64,000 nucleotides of DNA, taken from NCBI GenBank assembly GCA_016929095.1, contig JAFGJM010000057.1, forward strand, positions 55,001-119,000, written 5' to 3'. The position numbers and the translations under genes were made by a program. Each line of letters opens with the position of its first letter. Within the stretch, counting starts at the first letter, position 1. This stretch comes from Anaerolineales bacterium (GTDB lineage: Bacteria > Chloroflexota > Anaerolineae > Anaerolineales > UBA4823). Of this stretch, positions 1-7,975 are shown in pieces. The notes under the pieces were generated by a model. It saw only the letters and a program-made list of their open reading frames with translations, made no database searches and was not told the origin of the DNA.

Positions 1-57
1 GATTTGATTATAAAAGGTCTTAAACCAGGCTGTTTTCGAATTATTCATCCAATTTCC

Positions 58-1032
58 TTAACGTATTTTGGATAAACTCGCCTCCAATTGATCTGATGTC
101 AAAGCGACAAAACCGGCATCGCCGACAAATTGCTGCCCATCGGTAAGCGCCCATTGAATGAAAGCCTGAACCAATCCCGAAGGTTTTCCCTTGGTCACCA
201 GATTCAACACCCGCGCCGGAGGCGATGGGTACTTGGCTTCGGCAACCATCTGAGAGGCTTCAGTTTTGGTTTCGAGTAATTCTTCTGCTTCCACTAATCC
301 ATTGCCATTTACATCAATTGGAACTGTGGTCGAGCCCTCCACCGGCTTATTCGTGTTTGAATCATAGGCATACCCAAGGTTATTAAACCCAATGCCGAAA
401 GGGTCTTTGATGACAGCATCTAACAAACCCGGGTCGCCATACACGCCAATGCCCAATAAATCTTCTTGCTTGTTATTATCCAGGAATTTTGCCCAGGTTT
501 CTGCTGCGCCGCACGAGTCGGATCGCGTGTAAACATGGATCTCATCGGTGATTTCAGGGCGACCAACCGCTTCTCCCCAGGTTTTTATCTCGCCGGTAAT
601 ATATATCTTAATGAATGTTTCTTTCGTCAACCCCTTGTTTGTAAGATCTTCCAGAACAGGATTAGATATACTGATAGTAGGGAAAACAGCGTCTTTGACG
701 ACACCGACCCAATACGCACCTATTTCTTCTTCTTCAGGGAATATATCTCGAGAGACCATGCCAATATCCACTGCTCCAGCTAATGCATCTGCCATGCCCT
801 TTCCAGCTCCACCTGCCGATACATCAAATTGTACCTCAGGATGGATTTTTGCGTATTCTTCTGCCCAAACTGTCATCATGGGATACAATGCCCAGGCGCC
901 CGAAACCGTGATGTTGCCTTTTTGAGTCGCTGCGTTGTTTCCTGATGAGGTCTTTGCGCCACAGGCGGTGACGAATAATGCCAGGATCAGCAAGGCAATA
1001 ACAATTATGGAAAGCTTTGATGTTTTTTTCAT
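58..1032 (-). CDS. PstS-like periplasmic substrate-binding lipoprotein
   Basis: A 324-aa extracytoplasmic solute-binding protein of the PstS (PBP-like, phosphate-type) superfamily. The N-terminus is a lipoprotein signal with lipobox VTAC and Cys24 as the lipid anchor. The mature domain starts with the SGAWALYP segment, which corresponds to the SGSSTVYP oxyanion loop of PstS, followed by the GGAGKGM and VDIGMVSRDI blocks. The start is supported by GGAGG 5 nt upstream. No permease or ATPase follows within the window, but the gene lies at the window edge and its partners could be just outside. It is downstream of, and codirectional with, an Rrf2 regulator. The family call is firm; phosphate as ligand is not, since relatives bind other oxyanions or act as sensors. 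Confidence 0.8.
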   Translation of the reverse strand: MKKTSKLSIIVIALLILALFVTACGAKTSSGNNAATQKGNITVSGAWALYPMMTVWAEEYAKIHPEVQFDVSAGGAGKGMADALAGAVDIGMVSRDIFPEEEEIGAYWVGVVKDAVFPTISISNPVLEDLTNKGLTKETFIKIYITGEIKTWGEAVGRPEITDEIHVYTRSDSCGAAETWAKFLDNNKQEDLLGIGVYGDPGLLDAVIKDPFGIGFNNLGYAYDSNTNKPVEGSTTVPIDVNGNGLVEAEELLETKTEASQMVAEAKYPSPPARVLNLVTKGKPSGLVQAFIQWALTDGQQFVGDAGFVALTSDQLEASLSKIR

Positions 1033-1073
1033 TGAAACCTCCAGAATAAAATTTTTGTTATTGGATGAGTGTT

Positions 1074-1090
1074 ATTATATTCTCTATATA
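1074..1090 (-). promoter_or_regulatory. Probable promoter/operator of the PstS-like gene
   Basis: On the minus strand a TATAAT box (1074-1079) lies about 40 bp upstream of the start codon. At the -35 spacing there is no TTGACA-like hexamer. A self-complementary CTATATAG (1083-1090) overlaps the spacer and recurs in part as the TATATA stretch upstream of the neighbouring Rrf2 gene. This would fit an Rrf2-controlled promoter, but that is inference. Confidence 0.35.
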
Positions 1091-1158
1091 GTCTAGTCCT
1101 TTAGTCGTATATTGAGGTACACACAAACCTTCCTCTAGAACAGAGGCAACTCAGGTGT

Positions 1159-1635
1159 TTAATCGTGTTGTGGCGACGATGAGGGCTCTTCTAATTTTAG
1201 GTGGGCATCCTCCACCCGTTTACAAACATCCATCAGGCTTGTCTTATCCAGAATATCGCTGATGGCATTGCGGACATCCAACATCACCAAACGAAGTCCA
1301 CAAGTACGTTCATCAGGACAACCACATGGTTCATACGCCATCTGGCTAACACATCGAATAGGCGCCAAAGGACCATCGAGAATGCGAATAATATGACCTA
1401 AAGTAATTTCATCCGCGGGACGGGCAAGATAATACCCCCCTCCAATGCCCATTTTGCTATGCAGCAATCCGGCATTTTTTAAGGTCAGGAGTATTTGCTC
1501 AAGGAATTTTGCCGGGATTTTCTCCCGCTCGGCTATCTCTTTTATCTGCACGACACCATTACCTGTCTCGGGTTCGAGAATTGCCAGGTCAATCATGGCA
1601 CGCAAACCATATTCACCACGTTTGGATAATCTCAT
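1159..1635 (-). CDS. Rrf2-family iron-sulfur transcriptional regulator
   Basis: A 158-aa protein with the Rrf2/IscR winged helix: N-terminal MRLSKRGEYGLRAMIDLA, then the IPAKFLEQILLTLKNAGLL recognition helix and the GIGGGYYLARP wing. It carries Cys95, Cys104, Cys106 and Cys112, in the region where IscR holds its cluster (Cys92, Cys98, Cys104), so a redox- or iron-sensing cluster is likely. The spacing differs from IscR, which fits an IscR/RsrR/NsrR-type sensor of unknown ligand. It has its own strong promoter (1682-1710) just downstream of a terminator and is followed by the PstS-like gene in the same direction. The target regulon is unknown; autoregulation is plausible from the A/T dyads between promoter and start. 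Confidence 0.88.
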   Translation of the reverse strand: MRLSKRGEYGLRAMIDLAILEPETGNGVVQIKEIAEREKIPAKFLEQILLTLKNAGLLHSKMGIGGGYYLARPADEITLGHIIRILDGPLAPIRCVSQMAYEPCGCPDERTCGLRLVMLDVRNAISDILDKTSLMDVCKRVEDAHLKLEEPSSSPQHD

Positions 1636-1681
1636 ATGCTCACTAATAGTATACTAAATATATAGAGTTTATAATACTAGT

Positions 1682-1710
1682 AGGATACATGAGTTTATTC
1701 GATTTGTCAA
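1682..1710 (-). promoter_or_regulatory. Sigma70-type promoter of the Rrf2 gene
   Basis: Minus strand: a perfect TTGACA (1705-1710), a 17-bp spacer and TATCCT (1682-1687), about 46 bp upstream of the Rrf2 start. Between promoter and gene lies the near-palindromic TAGTATACTA, a candidate autoregulatory site. Confidence 0.7.
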
Positions 1711-1713
1711 GAT

Positions 1714-1756
1714 TAAAAAAAATCCGCCAGGTTTATCGCTTACAAAACCCGGCGGA
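1714..1756 (-). terminator. Rho-independent terminator upstream of the Rrf2 promoter
   Basis: Minus strand hairpin TCCGCCGGGTTTT / AAACCTGGCGGA with one imperfect pair, a short loop, and then eight T residues. It ends a transcript that comes from about 2000 and isolates it from the Rrf2 promoter immediately downstream. Confidence 0.8.
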
Positions 1757-2040
1757 TAACAAATGATTGGTTGATCTGTCGTTTTGTATGTATAGCCAAA
1801 TTCTTACTGGCATTGAGGCTCGGTTGCAGCGTGCATAACCAACAACCTACATCTTACTCCAAAAAACGAACTGAGTGACCATTAATGGTGAAAATTCGAT
1901 AAGCGCCTCCTGTGTGTGCACTAATAAAATTGTATGGAGAATACAGTAGAATTTTTTGGACATAAAGATTCTAACCGTCACCTCCTTGATAGCTACGCTT
2001 ATGGATTGGTTATTTAATGTTCTGAATAAATAATATAGAA
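1757..2040 (-). other. Transcribed leader or small RNA region with tiny reading frames
   Basis: No recognisable gene, but the minus strand looks transcribed because it ends in the terminator at 1714-1756. It contains two strong Shine-Dalgarno strings (AAGGAGGTGA near 1985 and AGGAGGCG near 1915) and several very short frames, including a 10-codon one at about 1806-1838 (MHAATEPQCQ). The second SD has no standard start codon at normal distance. A GGTTG/CAACC hairpin overlaps the 10-codon frame. It could be a small RNA, a leader-peptide attenuator or a short peptide gene; the sequence does not decide. Confidence 0.3.
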
Positions 2041-2054
2041 AAACAGGCGGCTTG

Positions 2055-2234
2055 TCAATAATAATATTGTAAGGACATTTTTATGTAACAAAATTGAAAT
2101 ATTTGCAAAAAATTTTTCAAACACACCATCTCATGATTACCGGCTTTCATTGCCAGGCCTAATTGCTCAAAACTACTCATCATCCAATCACGGATTTCGA
2201 GATATTTGGGGTTATTAAATTCAGGTAAGCACAT
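2055..2234 (-). CDS. Possible 59-aa protein or gene remnant
   Basis: A short minus-strand frame starting MCLPEFNNPKYLEIRDWMM and ending in a Tyr-rich tail. The first 35 residues have helical, coding-like composition, while the remainder becomes Phe/Tyr/Lys-rich like translated AT-rich noncoding DNA. No ribosome-binding site is visible. I read it as the stump of a decayed gene rather than a working one; no family is recognised. Confidence 0.25.
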   Translation of the reverse strand: MCLPEFNNPKYLEIRDWMMSSFEQLGLAMKAGNHEMVCLKNFLQIFQFCYIKMSLQYYY

Positions 2235-2526
2235 AGGCTGGTATTGTTAATAAAAATTATCCATTTATTGTTTTTGAAAGGAGATGAAATTTATAGTATA
2301 AATATGTGAATTAATCATATTCTATAGTTTGATGGTCGCCGTACTCTTTATCATTTGTTGAAATATTCAATTTTCAATCTGCACAATTAGCGATCAGAAC
2401 AATAAACATTTCGGGTTTGAATGATCGGGCGTTCGTTGAAAATTTCGTTGAAAGATCAGGGATAGCATTTTGAAATATACACATCAACTCTTGCAATTTT
2501 TAATATTACATGCCTACTACCAATGA

Positions 2527-2709
2527 CAACATAATCAGGCTGGTGCATTTTCCGACCCTTCCAGCTGCGCCGAGCAATGTTTGCGCATTGCCAAAGAATA
2601 CGAGCCGCGAGGACAATTCAGCCAGAGATACAACACCATGTTTGCCCTCTTTAAGGACCTCCATGATCGTATTCAAGAACCCTACAATCAACTGGCGCGT
2701 ATTCCATAA
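2527..2709 (+). pseudogene. C-terminal remnant of an FGGY carbohydrate kinase
   Basis: This frame has no start codon; it opens directly after a TGA. Its translation contains GAFSDPSSCAEQ, then IAKEYEPRG, then QRYNTMFALFKDLHD before a TAA. This matches the end of FGGY sugar kinases, where a G-x-F/W-x-S-x-E-A segment precedes an 'EP' turn and a Y-x-x-x-Y/F-x-x-x-x-L-Y/H helix. Only about 60 residues remain, so the kinase body is gone. It sits 57 bp upstream of lutA, suggesting that the LutAB genes once followed a deoxysugar kinase, as in rhamnose/lactaldehyde pathways (inference). Confidence 0.55.
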
Positions 2710-2766
2710 GTATCTTTTCTTGAAAGTATTTTTAATATAAAAAAATGAAATAACTGCGAAAAAAAC

Positions 2767-3495
2767 ATGGCTGAAACCGCTCAACTCTTTATCACTTGTA
2801 TAATTGACACGCTCTATCCCGAAATCGGGGAGGCGGTTGTCCAGGTATTAAAGCGCGCCGGGGTTAAACTTGAGTTTCCTCCGGGGCAAACCTGCTGCGG
2901 TCAACCGGCATTCAACGCCGGGGTACGCGATCAAGCCCGCCTCATGGCGATCCATACCATCCGGGTTTTTGAAAATACCAGCGGCCCAATCGTTATTCCC
3001 TCTGGCTCCTGCGCCGGTATGATACGGCATCAATATTCTGAGCTTTTCGCCAATGACCCGCAATGGCTTCCCAAGGCAAAGTCTTTGGCAGGCAGGGTGT
3101 ATGAATTCAGCGAATTTCTCGTGGATTATTTAGGCATTACCGACGTTGGCGCCCGCTTTCCTCACAGAATCACCTATCATGCATCGTGCCACCTCAACCG
3201 TGAGATGGGCATCGATCGTCAACCGCGAGCCTTGCTCTCCAAGGTGAAAGATGCCGAATTCGTCGAACTGCCCTCCGCGACCGATTGCTGCGGTTTTGGC
3301 GGCGTATTTTCGGTTGAACATCCCGAGATCTCTGCGGCAATGTTAGAGCGCAAAATCGCCAACATCGAAGCCTCAGGCGCGCCGTTGATTGTTTGCGGTG
3401 ACGCCGGCTGTATCACCAATATCAACGGCGGTCTGCACCGGCGCGGCAAACCCCAACGAATGTTACATATCGCCCAGGTGTTGGCCAGCACCTGA
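2767..3495 (+). CDS. lutA: LutA/LldE-type (Fe-S) oxidoreductase, CCG-domain protein
   Basis: A 242-aa protein with two cysteine-rich CCG domains, as in HdrB/HdrD and the LutA (LldE) subunit of the LutABC L-lactate oxidation complex. Domain 1 has GQTCCGQPAFNAG near residue 38. Domain 2 has the HASCHLNREMG and TDCCGFGGVF segments, and the C-terminal CGDAGCITN supplies further Cys. Such domains bind noncubane or ordinary [4Fe-4S] clusters at thiol- or electron-transfer sites. Length and domain order are normal for LutA. The LutB partner follows after 36 bp but is truncated. No Shine-Dalgarno site is obvious upstream, which fits the decayed upstream DNA. No LutC homologue is seen nearby. Confidence 0.88.
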   Translation: MAETAQLFITCIIDTLYPEIGEAVVQVLKRAGVKLEFPPGQTCCGQPAFNAGVRDQARLMAIHTIRVFENTSGPIVIPSGSCAGMIRHQYSELFANDPQWLPKAKSLAGRVYEFSEFLVDYLGITDVGARFPHRITYHASCHLNREMGIDRQPRALLSKVKDAEFVELPSATDCCGFGGVFSVEHPEISAAMLERKIANIEASGAPLIVCGDAGCITNINGGLHRRGKPQRMLHIAQVLAST

Positions 3496-3531
3496 CGCAA
3501 TCAAAAATTTGGCAGTAACCAATTTTCTACC

Positions 3532-4626
3532 ATGACCAGTCCATTTCGCACTCACATCCGCCAGGCTCTGGCAAATCCCAATTTACAAACAGCTTTGGAT
3601 AACAATGCCGAGCGGCGTATAAACGCTCGCATTCAAAATTACGCCTTCCTCCCCGAAGATGTGCAGGTGATGCGCCAGCGCGCCCACAACATTCGCACCG
3701 ATGTGGTCGCAAATCTAGCCCGCTACCTGGACCAATTTATCGCCAACCTCCAACAAAATGGCATCATCGTCCATCAGGCAGCCGATGCAAATGAATCAGT
3801 GAATATCGTTTTGGATATCGCAAAACAACACAATGCTCACCTGATTTCCAAATCCAAGACCATGGTTGGAGAAGAAATCGAATTAAATCCAGCTTTAGAA
3901 GCCCATGGGTATGAGGTGGTGGAAACTGACCTTGGCGAATATATTGTTCAAATCCGCCATGAACACCCTGCTCATATCATTACTCCAGCCGTCCATTTAC
4001 GGCGTGAAGATGTGGGGAAAACGTTTAACGAGTTGCTGGGAGTTCCCTATACCGACGATGTGGCAACCATGGTGGCTGTCGCCCGGCGAACGCTGCGGGA
4101 CATCTTTCTAAAAACCGATATTGGCATTTCGGGCGTAAATTTTGGCGTCGCTGAGAATGGGATGTTGTGTGTCCTGACCAATGAAGGCAATGGGCGTATG
4201 GTTACCACGCTGCCGCTAGTGCACATCGCGTTGATGGGCATCGAACGCCTGGTACCCTCGCTGGAAGACCTTGCATCATTGCTTTATCTATTACCGCGCT
4301 CTGCCACCGGTCAAAAACTCACCGTTTACACTAACCTGATCCGCCAACCCGCCGTCGATAGCGATGGTCCGCGTGAACGTCACTTGATCTTGTTGGATAA
4401 CGGCCGCAAGTTAATGAGTAATTCGCCTTTCCATGAAATGCTATATTGTATCCGCTGCGGTGCGTGCATCAACGCCTGCCCGGTTTTTCGCGAGATCGGC
4501 GGACATGCATACGTGGGTAAATCAGGAAAACACACGCCTTACCCCGGGCCAATGGGCTCTGTAATCTCCCCGGCGCTTTTTGACGCACAAGACTTCGGTC
4601 ATCTGGCACGCGCCAGCAGTTATTGA
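3532..4626 (+). CDS. lutB: LutB/LldF-type iron-sulfur protein, C-terminally truncated
   Basis: A 364-aa LutB (LldF) homologue; family members are usually near 470 aa. The N-terminal two thirds is the LUD domain, with SKSKTMVGEEIELN and GISGVNFGVAENGMLCVLTNEGN. It carries the first ferredoxin motif, Cys306-x2-Cys309-x2-Cys312-x3-Cys316. Shortly after the PGPMGSVISPALF segment the frame reaches ARASS and then stops at Tyr-TGA, just where relatives have the second CxxCxxCxxxCP motif and a C-terminal extension. From that point the DNA codes in another frame for HdrA, so the gene has lost its 3' end by a deletion, or the assembly has joined two loci. Electron transfer through two clusters cannot work as in intact LutB. 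Confidence 0.85.
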   Translation: MTSPFRTHIRQALANPNLQTALDNNAERRINARIQNYAFLPEDVQVMRQRAHNIRTDVVANLARYLDQFIANLQQNGIIVHQAADANESVNIVLDIAKQHNAHLISKSKTMVGEEIELNPALEAHGYEVVETDLGEYIVQIRHEHPAHIITPAVHLRREDVGKTFNELLGVPYTDDVATMVAVARRTLRDIFLKTDIGISGVNFGVAENGMLCVLTNEGNGRMVTTLPLVHIALMGIERLVPSLEDLASLLYLLPRSATGQKLTVYTNLIRQPAVDSDGPRERHLILLDNGRKLMSNSPFHEMLYCIRCGACINACPVFREIGGHAYVGKSGKHTPYPGPMGSVISPALFDAQDFGHLARASSY

Positions 4627-6472
4627 AAAAGATATAAAGGAATTGGGGATAAACCGTGTGGTGATTGGCGCCTGTGCTCCATCCTTGCACGAGCAAACCT
4701 TCCGCAATACTGTTATGCGCGCCGGTTTGAACCCTTATCTTTATTATCATGTTGGCATACGTGAACAAGATAGTTGGGTTCACTCGGATGACAAAGAGGG
4801 TGCTACTGAAAAAGCCATTCGTTTATTGGCGGCTGGTATTGCTAAGGCGCGTTTATTAACACCCCTTGAACCCATCCATTTAGGTGCTGAACGACATGCC
4901 CTTGTTATCGGCGCGGGTGTGGCTGGTCTACGCGCTGCATTAGATACTGCTCAGCAAGGAATCCATGTCACCCTGGTAGAAAAGGCATCTTTTTTGGGTG
5001 GGCGTATGGCGCAGTTGAATTCGATTTTCCCTTCCGGCGAAGCGGCGGTAGATTTGCTTAAGCAATTAATCCATGAAGTAGTAGAGCATCCATTAATCAC
5101 GGTTTTCACGCAAGCCAAGGTGACAAACGTTGACGGATATATCGGCAACTACGAAATATCCATACAACAAGATGGACGCGGATTTCAAAGCGATATTGAA
5201 GCGGAAGCTTTAATGGCCGCCTGTACACAAGAAGTTCCCAATGAATTCGATTATGGAATAACAAAACGGAAAGTGATATACCGCGCCTGTAAAAATTGTT
5301 ATCCACCACTACCCGCAGTGGATTGGGAAAATTATAATGGCGAACCCATTCAAGTAGATGGTAAATCCATCGTCTTGAAAAATGAACCAAAACTCTTTAA
5401 CATAAAAGCAGGCGCAATTGTTATGGCAACCGGTTTTGATCCGTATCAACCGAGCCAGGGCGAGTATGGTTTTAGCGAATTACCTGAAGTCATTACACTA
5501 CCTCAGTTAATCCGTTTCCTTGCTCTTAACCATGATAAGAAAGAATTGATCTGGAACGGGCGAAAAGTACGGGATGTCGCTTTCATCCATTGCGTGGGCA
5601 GCCGTCAGATCGAGGGTGTTGACGAACCACAACCCGATGGACAGGTTAACAATTATTGTTCCCGGGTTTGTTGTACCGCCACCTTGCATATGATCGAGGA
5701 ATTGAACAAGTTATATCCCGATTTGAACATCTATGATCTGCACGAAGATATCCGCACTTATGGACGCGGCCATGAAGACTATTATTTACGAGTTCTAGAA
5801 TCGAAGGCTCGTTTCCTGCGCTTCACCGGCACTGAACGCCCCATTGTCATGGCTGCGCCGTCAGGCGATACACACCCGGTGCTGGTTCACATCAAAGACA
5901 CATTTACTTATGGCGATGAGATTGAAATCGCGGCCGACCTGGTTGTTCTGGCTGTCGGGATGGTGCCTCGCACAGTGGATGACCTGGTGCAAATGTTGAA
6001 AATCTCTCGCGGCAACGACCGTTTCTTGTTAGAAGTACACCCCAAACTTCGCCCTGTTGAAACATCAGTGAATGGGATTGTACTGGCTGGTACAGCCCAA
6101 GGACCAATGAATATCCAGGAAAGCCTGACCGCTGCATCTGCCGCATCTGCAAAAGTGGCAACCTTGCTTGGGAAAAGCAAGGTCGAATTACCCCCCTTTG
6201 TAGCGCATGTTGATGCAGACAAATGTGAAGGAGATGGTATCTGCATAGATATATGCATAAGCGAGGGCGCATTAGCATTGGTCACTTTTGGTGAAAATGG
6301 AAATGAAGTTAAACGGGCTGTCGTCACCCCTGCCAACTGTGCTGGTTGCGGTGCTTGTGTCGGGGTATGCCCAAATCGAGCTATCGATGTGCAAGCCTGG
6401 ACCCTTGCCCAATACGAAGCCATGGTAGATGCGATTGCCATGGATTATGATTTCGCAGAGGAAGTAGCATGA
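4580..6472 (+). CDS. HdrA/QmoA-like flavin-iron-sulfur oxidoreductase, N-terminally truncated
   Basis: A 630-aa HdrA-type protein. The frame opens with a TTG inside lutB; about 13 residues are out-of-frame LutB DNA, after which HdrA homology starts at VIEKDIKELGINRVVIGACAP. About 60 residues of the usual HdrA N-terminus are missing. Present are the FAD-binding GAGVAG (111-116), the CxxxCC segment CSRVCC, and a C-terminal diferredoxin domain. There the first motif is Cys549-x2-Asp552-x2-Cys555-x3-Cys559, with Asp replacing the second Cys, and the second is a normal Cys587/590/593/597. The insert cluster that precedes the EVPNEF block in HdrA relatives is reduced to a single Cys. It probably bifurcates or relays electrons with the QmoC-like subunit downstream. 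Whether it is translated from the TTG is uncertain. Confidence 0.85.
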   Translation: MTHKTSVIWHAPAVIEKDIKELGINRVVIGACAPSLHEQTFRNTVMRAGLNPYLYYHVGIREQDSWVHSDDKEGATEKAIRLLAAGIAKARLLTPLEPIHLGAERHALVIGAGVAGLRAALDTAQQGIHVTLVEKASFLGGRMAQLNSIFPSGEAAVDLLKQLIHEVVEHPLITVFTQAKVTNVDGYIGNYEISIQQDGRGFQSDIEAEALMAACTQEVPNEFDYGITKRKVIYRACKNCYPPLPAVDWENYNGEPIQVDGKSIVLKNEPKLFNIKAGAIVMATGFDPYQPSQGEYGFSELPEVITLPQLIRFLALNHDKKELIWNGRKVRDVAFIHCVGSRQIEGVDEPQPDGQVNNYCSRVCCTATLHMIEELNKLYPDLNIYDLHEDIRTYGRGHEDYYLRVLESKARFLRFTGTERPIVMAAPSGDTHPVLVHIKDTFTYGDEIEIAADLVVLAVGMVPRTVDDLVQMLKISRGNDRFLLEVHPKLRPVETSVNGIVLAGTAQGPMNIQESLTAASAASAKVATLLGKSKVELPPFVAHVDADKCEGDGICIDICISEGALALVTFGENGNEVKRAVVTPANCAGCGACVGVCPNRAIDVQAWTLAQYEAMVDAIAMDYDFAEEVA

Positions 6473-6765
6473 GTATACAATCGGAAACCCAATCACGCGC
6501 CGATTTGCTTAAACGCTTACGTGAACAACACAGCCAAAGCGTAACCCAAACGCAAGCATATTACAAAGAACAGCGGAGCATTCATACCCAGATTTGCAGC
6601 ATTATCCGCGACACACCCAAAACCGTTCCCGAGGTGGCAGAGGCAGTCGATCTTCCTTCCCAAGAAGTTCTATGGCATTTGACTACCATGAAAAAATACG
6701 GTCTTGTAGTTGAGAGCGGTATGTGCGGTGATTATCCTCTTTACCAGAAGGTGGATCAACCATGA
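6469..6765 (+). CDS. Small winged-helix protein between HdrA and QmoC
   Basis: A 98-aa protein overlapping hdrA by ATGA and the next gene by ATGA, so translation is coupled in one operon. The N-terminal half is a charged, Gln-rich helix. The C-terminal half reads as a winged helix (IIRDTPKTVPEVAEAVDLPSQEVLWHLTTMKKYGLV). It resembles the small HTH proteins embedded in Hdr/Qmo-like operons, but I do not know an experimentally assigned function. It may act as a structural adaptor in the redox complex or as a local regulator. A CGDYP segment near the end holds one of two Cys residues. Confidence 0.7.
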   Translation: MSIQSETQSRADLLKRLREQHSQSVTQTQAYYKEQRSIHTQICSIIRDTPKTVPEVAEAVDLPSQEVLWHLTTMKKYGLVVESGMCGDYPLYQKVDQP

Positions 6766-7925
6766 ACAATCGTCTTGACCCAAAAATTCTCAAAGAACTC
6801 AAAGAATACGGTGCTGTAGGAATTGAAAAATGTTTCAATTGCGGCAATTGCACTGCCACCTGCCCTTTAGCAACTGACGATTATCCATTTCCGCGCAATG
6901 TTATCCGCCGTATTCAATTGGGACAAAGAGAGCATCTCAAACGCCAATTAGACCCCTGGTTGTGCTACTATTGCGGTGATTGTTCAAATACCTGCCCTAA
7001 AGGCGCCGAGCCAGGCGAGACCATGATGTCCACCCGCCGCTGGTTGACCGCTCAATATGATTGGACAGGACTGGCGCGAAAGTTTTACACCTCTGCAGTC
7101 TGGGAAATCGGAGCTATTCTTTTCGTTGCTTTCTGCGTGGTATTACTGTTTGTATTTTTCGCCGGACCTATGGAAACTGACCATACCGCACTCAACACCT
7201 TTGCCCCGGTTCATGCTGTGCATATTGGCGATTGGATCATGGCAGGTTTTCTATCCTTCTTTTTGTTGACCAACATCTTCAGAATGTATCTCTTTACGAT
7301 CGTCCAGGGAGAGAGAACCCCAATTCCCATTTCAATATACATCACCGAAGCCTGGCACCTTATCTATCACTTTATCACCCAAAAAAGCTTTGATAAGTGC
7401 GATGAACAACAAAAAGGATTTATCAAAAAGACTCGTTGGCGCAACCACTGGCTCTTGGTGAGCGGCTATGTAATTATGTTAATCATGATAGTTGGGTTCT
7501 TGCCCTGGTTCCAAACAGAAAATATATACCCAATTTATCACCCTCAACGCTGGCTTGGGTATTACGCCACAATTGTTCTGTTATTTGGAGCTATCGATAG
7601 TCTTTGGGGACGGATCAAAAAAACCCACCAGATGCATCGGTTTTCTCACATGAGTGATTGGATATTCCCAATCCTTCTGATTTTAACCACGATTTCCGGG
7701 ATATTGGTACATGGGTTTCGCTATTTGGATATGCCCCTCCCAACTTATTACAGCTATGTCATTCACCTGGCTGTTTTGGTACCCATGCTGGTATTAGAAG
7801 TACCCTTTGGTAAATGGTCGCATTTAGCATACCGCCCATTCGCAATCTACTTTCAACATGTAAAAGCCAAAGCTTTAGAACAAGAAAGGACAAGTGAAGC
7901 ATTCGCATCAACCGGTTCAGATTAA
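6762..7925 (+). CDS. QmoC-like HdrC/HdrE fusion: ferredoxin domain plus membrane quinone-binding domain
   Basis: A 387-aa protein. The N-terminal domain is HdrC-like with two [4Fe-4S] motifs, Cys24/27/30/34 and Cys68/71/74/78. From about residue 110 it becomes a polytopic membrane domain of the NarI/HdrE cytochrome b type, with about six hydrophobic helices and several His (for example HAVHIGDW, HLIYHF, HQMHRFSHMSDW) able to bind heme. This is the architecture of QmoC in the quinone-interacting membrane-bound oxidoreductase. It should link the cytosolic HdrA-like flavoprotein to the quinone pool. It overlaps the upstream winged-helix gene by 4 nt. Confidence 0.88.
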   Translation: MNNRLDPKILKELKEYGAVGIEKCFNCGNCTATCPLATDDYPFPRNVIRRIQLGQREHLKRQLDPWLCYYCGDCSNTCPKGAEPGETMMSTRRWLTAQYDWTGLARKFYTSAVWEIGAILFVAFCVVLLFVFFAGPMETDHTALNTFAPVHAVHIGDWIMAGFLSFFLLTNIFRMYLFTIVQGERTPIPISIYITEAWHLIYHFITQKSFDKCDEQQKGFIKKTRWRNHWLLVSGYVIMLIMIVGFLPWFQTENIYPIYHPQRWLGYYATIVLLFGAIDSLWGRIKKTHQMHRFSHMSDWIFPILLILTTISGILVHGFRYLDMPLPTYYSYVIHLAVLVPMLVLEVPFGKWSHLAYRPFAIYFQHVKAKALEQERTSEAFASTGSD

Positions 7926-7975
7926 TCATAAGTAAATCAATGAATATATTTAGTAATAATCGAAAGGAGTGAAAG

